Under the pieces are notes generated by a model that saw nothing but the letters and a program-made list of their open reading frames with translations, made no database searches and was not told the origin of the DNA. 10,708 nt of DNA from Actinomycetota bacterium (GTDB lineage: Bacteria > Actinomycetota > Acidimicrobiia > Actinomarinales > Actinomarinaceae). Of the stretch, positions 6,830-10,708 are shown piece after piece (the first letter of the stretch is position 1; each line of letters begins with the position of its first letter). The stretch lies in the NCBI GenBank assembly GCA_002724835.1, contig PBPX01000048.1, positions 1-10,708 on the forward strand, written 5' to 3'. A program made the position numbers and the translations under genes.

Positions 6830-8613
6830 TACATACCACCGCCTAAAGCTTGAGCTACGCTTGGTGGGCCTGCTTGTTCTTGCATCATTTGTTGTTCTAT
6901 TACTGCTTGCTCTGCAGGTGGTAATTGTGGTTCTTGTGGTGTGTAAAACATCTTAAGTATATCTGTCATTTCACCTGGATATTCATAAATAGCTATAACA
7001 GCCATAGTTGCAGCCATATCACCTTGAGCTGACCTAGCTAATACAGATTCAAATAAAACATTTTCAGCTTTATTTTTTCTAATACGTTCTTGTACTTTAG
7101 CTATATTATCAAGACCATCAATATTATCTTGTAACGTTTCTGTGTCTATAACACCAGCTTGTAACAATTGCAAACCAGTAACAATTTTTTGTGGTTCATC
7201 AAATCCGGCCATAACACCATAAACACGTCTTGTTCTATATTCACCTGCAATATCTGATAATGGTGCATAATTTTCAGAGAAACTTGTACCTGCGTAAAAA
7301 CCTGTTATAGGTTTTTTTTGTAATTCTGGGAATTGTGCAGCTAATAAAGTATCCATCTCTAATCTTTTAGCATCCATTTGTTGCAAACCGTGTTTAACTA
7401 TTTCTCTATATTCATTAATCATTAATGACATAGTGCTATTTAATTCTGATAAACCTGCTCCTGTAACAAATGAATTAGGTGATTGGCTATCGTCAGTAAC
7501 TGGATAACCACCTACCATACGCAGTTGTCTTTCTAATCTATCTACTTGTTGAAATAATTGATAAGGTATATTGTTTTGTGGTTTAGAAACTTGTGTACCT
7601 GGTGCTAAATAGTTAACAGCAAATCTACCTTTTCTGTATTGGCCTGATTCTAATTCACCAGATATGTTTGTTTCTGTAAATACTGAGTCTTCCATAGCTA
7701 TAGCTGACATAATATTTATTTTTGCCATCATAGCCATAAGGCCTATTACGTGGTCGTATTGTCCTTTGAGTTCATCAAAAGCTAATCGTTTCATAAATAT
7801 AAATGGAGTACCAGACAAGAAGTTTGGAATAAAATCTAAAATCATATTTTTTTCTGGGAATACTACATAAGTACCACCTACGTCATAGTATTCAATAATT
7901 CTTACGCCTTGTCCTGTATTATCTTCCCAATTAGATTGTCTATCAGTTTCATATTGTTGTCCTACACCACCAGGTCCATATGATGCTTCATTAGTTTCTG
8001 ATTCATCAGGATTTAAAATTTCTTTTGCAAATTCAGGATACAATTGTGCAAGTTTATATCTAGGTACTCTTCTTAGTACTGCAAGTTCTCGTGGTTGTTG
8101 GTCAGGGCCAAAGTTCCCTGGGAAAGTATCGTACGGGTCACGGAGTTCTGCCGTAGGATATATATAACCATTTTTATCTGTGCGTGTCGTTATTATCCAG
8201 GCGCAGTATCCGTAACCTGGCAACCATCTAGCTGCCTGTCCTAATTGTAGCGAAAGATTTTGTTTCTCGTCATAACTTGTAACAATTCTTTCTAACTTCT
8301 CTGCTCTGAATTTAGCTCTGTCAGATGTATTATGATTTAATATATCTACACGAACTTGTGGTATACCTGAAATCTTTTGTGCAAGTCGGTCAATACCTGA
8401 CTGCAACATGTTTGGAGCTGGTAATAAATCAGCATCTGATGATTCCATTTTTTCACCAAGCAATGCTTTCATACCTTCAACTCCACCATTCAAAATTGCT
8501 TTAATTCTAGCTTTTTGAACTTGTCTTTCTTTTGACGGTTTGCCATTAACTAATTGAGTAGCATTATCAACTATCTCTCTATAATTCTTAATATCTAAAT
8601 TTTCTATCCCCAT
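6829..8613 (-). CDS. Portal protein
   Basis: This is a 594-residue protein, within the usual 450-750 range for tailed-phage portals. Portals form the dodecameric ring at the capsid vertex that docks the terminase and passes DNA. Supporting signs are its position directly after the large terminase and the N-terminal region leading into GYGYCAWIIT (about 133-142). RDPYDTFPGNFG (158-169) is a portal-like 'dP-x-x-x-fP' wing segment. Next comes GQYDHVIGLMAMMAKIN (284-300), which resembles the clip/stem approach helix. A long helical region around 350-420 follows, and the tail is Gln/Pro-rich (558-594, ending GGGM). It has one cysteine (C137). The ATG at 8613 has GAGG four bases upstream and overlaps the terminase end by ten bases. 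I cannot assign it to a named portal subfamily. Codons around 8096-8160 are richer in G+C than the rest. Confidence 0.85.
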   Translation of the reverse strand: MGIENLDIKNYREIVDNATQLVNGKPSKERQVQKARIKAILNGGVEGMKALLGEKMESSDADLLPAPNMLQSGIDRLAQKISGIPQVRVDILNHNTSDRAKFRAEKLERIVTSYDEKQNLSLQLGQAARWLPGYGYCAWIITTRTDKNGYIYPTAELRDPYDTFPGNFGPDQQPRELAVLRRVPRYKLAQLYPEFAKEILNPDESETNEASYGPGGVGQQYETDRQSNWEDNTGQGVRIIEYYDVGGTYVVFPEKNMILDFIPNFLSGTPFIFMKRLAFDELKGQYDHVIGLMAMMAKINIMSAIAMEDSVFTETNISGELESGQYRKGRFAVNYLAPGTQVSKPQNNIPYQLFQQVDRLERQLRMVGGYPVTDDSQSPNSFVTGAGLSELNSTMSLMINEYREIVKHGLQQMDAKRLEMDTLLAAQFPELQKKPITGFYAGTSFSENYAPLSDIAGEYRTRRVYGVMAGFDEPQKIVTGLQLLQAGVIDTETLQDNIDGLDNIAKVQERIRKNKAENVLFESVLARSAQGDMAATMAVIAIYEYPGEMTDILKMFYTPQEPQLPPAEQAVIEQQMMQEQAGPPSVAQALGGGM

Positions 8614-10517
8614 GGTGCCTCATTATACTCTGTATATCCAAAATCTGTGTAACTAGCCTCATAATCTAGTCCCATGCCTGCGAGTTGTTCCTTATTCATT
8701 CTTCGGAAGACTTTCATAGGAAACCCCCCTGCCATAACTATATCAGTTTTTTCTTTGTTTCGCTGAGAAACTGGCTTTCCATCAAAATAAAGTAACTGTT
8801 GTCTATAGGCATTAACTTTAGCTTGTGATTCAGAATCTCCAACAGGTAAGTGTATTTTTTGGTTTTCAAATAATCCAGCCATTGAACCAACACCGTACAT
8901 AGGGTCATGCTTATTATTTCCAGTTACATGTCCTTGCATTGTTATACCACCTCTTAAAACAAATTCTTTTATTTTATCATCTTGTCTAATAGCTGTTTGA
9001 AATCCATTTTCTTCAATAATCCAATGTTGTAAATCATATTTGTGTAACCAATCAGACATAATCTGTAAAGCATGCTTCACTCCCCCACCTTGTCTATTCT
9101 CTATATCAATTAAGAAAAGTTCACCTCTAGGTGCATTAATGCCCCATAGTACAGCTGCTTGATAACCAGAAGAAGCAGGGTCAAGTCCAGCAACTAAATA
9201 TAAGTTGCCTGGTACCTGCCCAATAACTAAGTCAGGCCTCATACATTGGTCAATCATATTCATTGTGAATATCTGTGTACCTTCAACAAAGGCCTGATTG
9301 TAATAAACCATTTCAAATATTTTTCTACCACCTGTAGTTTCTGCTGCTTGCATTCTTGTATTAAGCCATTTAAAAGTTCTTTTGCCTGGCCATAACATAC
9401 ATTCAACATGTTCATCTACTTCATGGTCTGGTATTTGACAATCAAGATTATGTGCTGTTTCAACTATTTGGTCAAATGAATCATTAGCTAAAAGATGATG
9501 ATATAAATCATCTGAGTGTTGTCTTGAACCTATTACAACTACAGCAGTATGTTCCTCTTTTCTTGAAGATAAAGTTGTTGTCCACCATTGCCTAGTATTT
9601 TCTCTTGCACCAGGTTGCATTGTTGTTTGGTGGTCCTCAATGTCGTCTGCAATTATTAAGTCACAGTCTCTTGATAAGATTTTGCCACCTTTACCTACAG
9701 CAACCATTGTTGGTGATTTAATACCTGGTACTGTTCTAGTACCTACAGTAAATTGATTCTGTGACCACATCTTACCTGACCTATTATCTGGTTTAAACTT
9801 TTTCCCAGGTGCGCAAAAATCTTCTTGAAGTCTTTCATTATCATCAAGATGTTCTAATACTGCTGATACAGCATTCTTTGCAATGTCCTCATTTCCACCT
9901 ACCCACATTATCCTTATGTTTGGGTTTTTCATTATCTGATACACAGCAAAATGTATTAATAATTCTGTTTTGCCATGTCTAGGAGGACTTAATATAATTA
10001 ATTCTTTACCCCCCTCTATAGCATCTATAATATTATTTATCCAGTTTTTATGAAAATCAGCAGTCTCATATTTTTCGCCCGTTTCTGTAGCAAAATATCT
10101 ATTGCGGAAGCTCGAAAAATTCTTTAAACTTGCTTTAGTTTCGTCTGATATCTCCCAATCTTCTGCAGCTACTTCGTTCTTAACATCTATTTTGTATGCT
10201 GCTGCCATTCTGGATACTGTGGCACTGGTGGTGCCTAAAGCTTGCGCTATCTCACCCACAGTAAGGGTGCCTGCTGCGAGTTCCTCCCCGTATTTTTCTT
10301 TAAATTCGTCATAAAAATTACCCCTACGTACACTTGTTGAATCCCCTGAATCTGATTTAATTTTTTTATTAATAGGTTTTTCTTTAATTTCACCATTCTG
10401 GGATTGCGCCCAGGTTCTTTTATTACATGTGGTACTACAAAACTTCCTCTGTTTGCCTTTTAGACGCTTCTTACAACCGCTTCCAGCGCATATAACTCGG
10501 GTACTTTTTTCTGGCAT
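8604..10517 (-). CDS. terL: Terminase large subunit with N-terminal zinc-finger/HTH extension
   Basis: The large terminase powers DNA translocation into the prohead and cuts the concatemer. The ATPase half shows Walker A SPPRHGKTE at residues 177-185 (K183) and a Walker B-like stretch LIIADD at 287-292. A coupling-motif candidate is VIGSRQHSDD at 328-337. The RNase H-like nuclease half shows GLDPASSG (D446), WIIEENGFQ (E502/E503) and a C-terminal TDIVMAGGF (D592), matching the expected three acidic metal ligands. At 637 residues it is longer than the common 450-600. The excess is N-terminal: a CxxxxC...CxxxC cluster (C10, C15, C27, C31), a charged linker, then a helix-turn-helix at about 86-108 (VGEIAQALGTTSATVSRM). 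The ATG at 10517 has no Shine-Dalgarno. An in-frame stop lies a few codons upstream and no better start is seen. This is the first gene of the cluster. The extension may supply the DNA-recognition role of a small terminase subunit; that is inference. Confidence 0.95.
   Translation of the reverse strand: MPEKSTRVICAGSGCKKRLKGKQRKFCSTTCNKRTWAQSQNGEIKEKPINKKIKSDSGDSTSVRRGNFYDEFKEKYGEELAAGTLTVGEIAQALGTTSATVSRMAAAYKIDVKNEVAAEDWEISDETKASLKNFSSFRNRYFATETGEKYETADFHKNWINNIIDAIEGGKELIILSPPRHGKTELLIHFAVYQIMKNPNIRIMWVGGNEDIAKNAVSAVLEHLDDNERLQEDFCAPGKKFKPDNRSGKMWSQNQFTVGTRTVPGIKSPTMVAVGKGGKILSRDCDLIIADDIEDHQTTMQPGARENTRQWWTTTLSSRKEEHTAVVVIGSRQHSDDLYHHLLANDSFDQIVETAHNLDCQIPDHEVDEHVECMLWPGKRTFKWLNTRMQAAETTGGRKIFEMVYYNQAFVEGTQIFTMNMIDQCMRPDLVIGQVPGNLYLVAGLDPASSGYQAAVLWGINAPRGELFLIDIENRQGGGVKHALQIMSDWLHKYDLQHWIIEENGFQTAIRQDDKIKEFVLRGGITMQGHVTGNNKHDPMYGVGSMAGLFENQKIHLPVGDSESQAKVNAYRQQLLYFDGKPVSQRNKEKTDIVMAGGFPMKVFRRMNKEQLAGMGLDYEASYTDFGYTEYNEAPWG
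8618..8621 (-). promoter_or_regulatory. Ribosome binding site of the portal gene
   Basis: GAGG on the minus strand, four bases before the ATG at 8613 and inside the last codons of the terminase gene. It is a short spacer, helped by the ten-base gene overlap. Confidence 0.45.
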
Positions 10518-10522
10518 AAAGA

Positions 10523-10546
10523 CTAAACCATTTTAGATTGTTGCAT
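10523..10546 (-). other. Possible seven-codon leader ORF before the terminase
   Basis: ATG at 10546 opens MQQSKMV and stops with TAG at 10523-10525, five bases before the terminase ATG. The promoter at 10554-10582 would start transcription at about 10546-10548, so this ATG would sit at or within a base or two of the RNA 5' end. Since the terminase has no Shine-Dalgarno, a leaderless start here followed by reinitiation is possible. It may equally be chance in an AT-rich region. Confidence 0.25.
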
Positions 10547-10568
10547 AGATAGAATTATATGCTATATT
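10541..10568 (+). promoter_or_regulatory. Possible divergent promoter overlapping the operon promoter
   Basis: On the plus strand TTGCAT (10541-10546), a 16-base spacer and TATATT (10563-10568) give a moderate sigma70-like match. It overlaps the leftward promoter, so the two could not be occupied at once. No plus-strand gene starts before the right edge, so any target lies outside the window. In AT-rich DNA such matches often arise by chance. Confidence 0.25.
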
Positions 10569-10582
10569 CTTAAATTATACAA
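10554..10582 (-). promoter_or_regulatory. Sigma70-type promoter for the packaging/structural operon
   Basis: On the minus strand a perfect -10 box TATAAT (10554-10559) is preceded by a 17-base spacer and a -35 box TTGTAT (10577-10582), which matches TTGACA at three of six positions. The spacing is optimal. It points into the terminase gene, which is the first gene of a gapless cluster with no other intergenic room for a promoter. Another TATAAT lies at 10574-10579 but lacks a fitting -35 box. Confidence 0.55.
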
Positions 10583-10708
10583 ACATTGAAGGCTAGTAAA
10601 TAGTCACAAGTGAAGGTGCCATCGGGAGGCAGAAAGCTTAGAATCGGTAATACGATACAGTAGGAACACAAACTAAGTACTCAAGAACTTTAGAAAAACT
10701 TCAATAAT

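Larger units (their letters stand above)
10518..10708. other. Non-coding region upstream of the terminase
   Basis: About 190 bases with no supported gene. All three minus-strand frames close soon after the right edge; the longest reads 11 codons to a TAG. The left half is very AT-rich and holds the promoter candidates. The part at 10591-10670 is richer in G+C (25 of 60 in the row 10621-10680) and contains GGGAGG at 10624-10629 on the plus strand, with no start codon at a useful distance. I see no convincing terminator hairpin. A packaging recognition site next to the terminase is possible by position but nothing shows it. Confidence 0.5.

Noticed and set aside
456..7870. Several plus-strand ORFs of about 67-85 codons (at 456-665, 1353-1556, 6699-6956, 7664-7870), and a similar one at 10102-10314
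   Set aside because: They lie antisense to well-supported minus-strand genes (6699-6956 partly antisense to the small 59-residue gene and portal), have low-complexity or shadow-like products, and no ribosome sites or operon context.
10574..10579. Second TATAAT as the main operon promoter
   Set aside because: The matching -35 position reads TATTTA, a poor box, and no extended -10 is present; the 10554-10582 pair is better.
10643..10656. Small inverted repeat ATCG...CGAT as an operator or terminator
   Set aside because: Arms of only four bases with a six-base loop and no following T tract; expected by chance.
10606..10662. Plus-strand GTG-started ORF of 17 codons
   Set aside because: Very short, with no ribosome site at a useful distance and no resemblance to a known peptide.
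1..10708. CRISPR array, tRNA, insertion sequence or long direct repeats
   Set aside because: No regularly spaced repeats, no cloverleaf-like segment and no transposase motifs were seen on either strand.

Overview
This window looks like one end of the packaging and virion-structure block of a tailed double-stranded DNA bacteriophage (Caudoviricetes). Every gene I can support lies on the minus strand, so transcription runs from right to left. The DNA is AT-rich: most 60-base rows I counted by hand fall at about 20-43% G+C, with short richer patches. No cellular housekeeping gene, tRNA, integrase or insertion sequence is visible. The host cannot be proven. A short protein in the middle (6253-6657) carries an N-terminal SGPGALSQRTDG motif. 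From memory, this recurs in structural clusters of phages of Actinobacteria. Together with the low G+C, this makes a phage of a low-G+C marine actinobacterium (Ca. Actinomarina-like) a reasonable but unchecked guess.

Layout in the direction of transcription. 10708-10518 is a short non-coding region with a good sigma70-type promoter pointing into the cluster and a weaker, overlapping one pointing away. 10517-8604 encodes the large terminase (packaging ATPase and nuclease), which has an unusual N-terminal zinc-finger plus helix-turn-helix extension. 8613-6829 encodes the portal protein. 6829-6650 is an easily missed 59-residue acidic protein. 6657-6253 is a 134-residue Pro/Gln/Ala-rich, probably disordered protein. 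6253-203 is a giant 2016-residue protein that I read as having no cysteine at all. 203-1 is the start of a further gene that runs off the left edge.

The genes form one tightly coupled transcription and translation unit. Every junction overlaps: three are TAATG stop-start junctions, and the others overlap by 8 and 10 bases. The terminase and portal are the DNA-translocating motor and its docking ring. The giant protein is probably a virion component, perhaps an internal or ejected protein, but its function is not shown by recognisable motifs. Major capsid, scaffold, protease and tail genes are not in the window and would be expected to the left.

The most interesting points are the giant cysteine-free protein, the DNA-binding extension on the terminase with no separate small-terminase gene visible, the small overlapping gene, and the compact promoter with a seven-codon near-leaderless leader ORF in front of the terminase.
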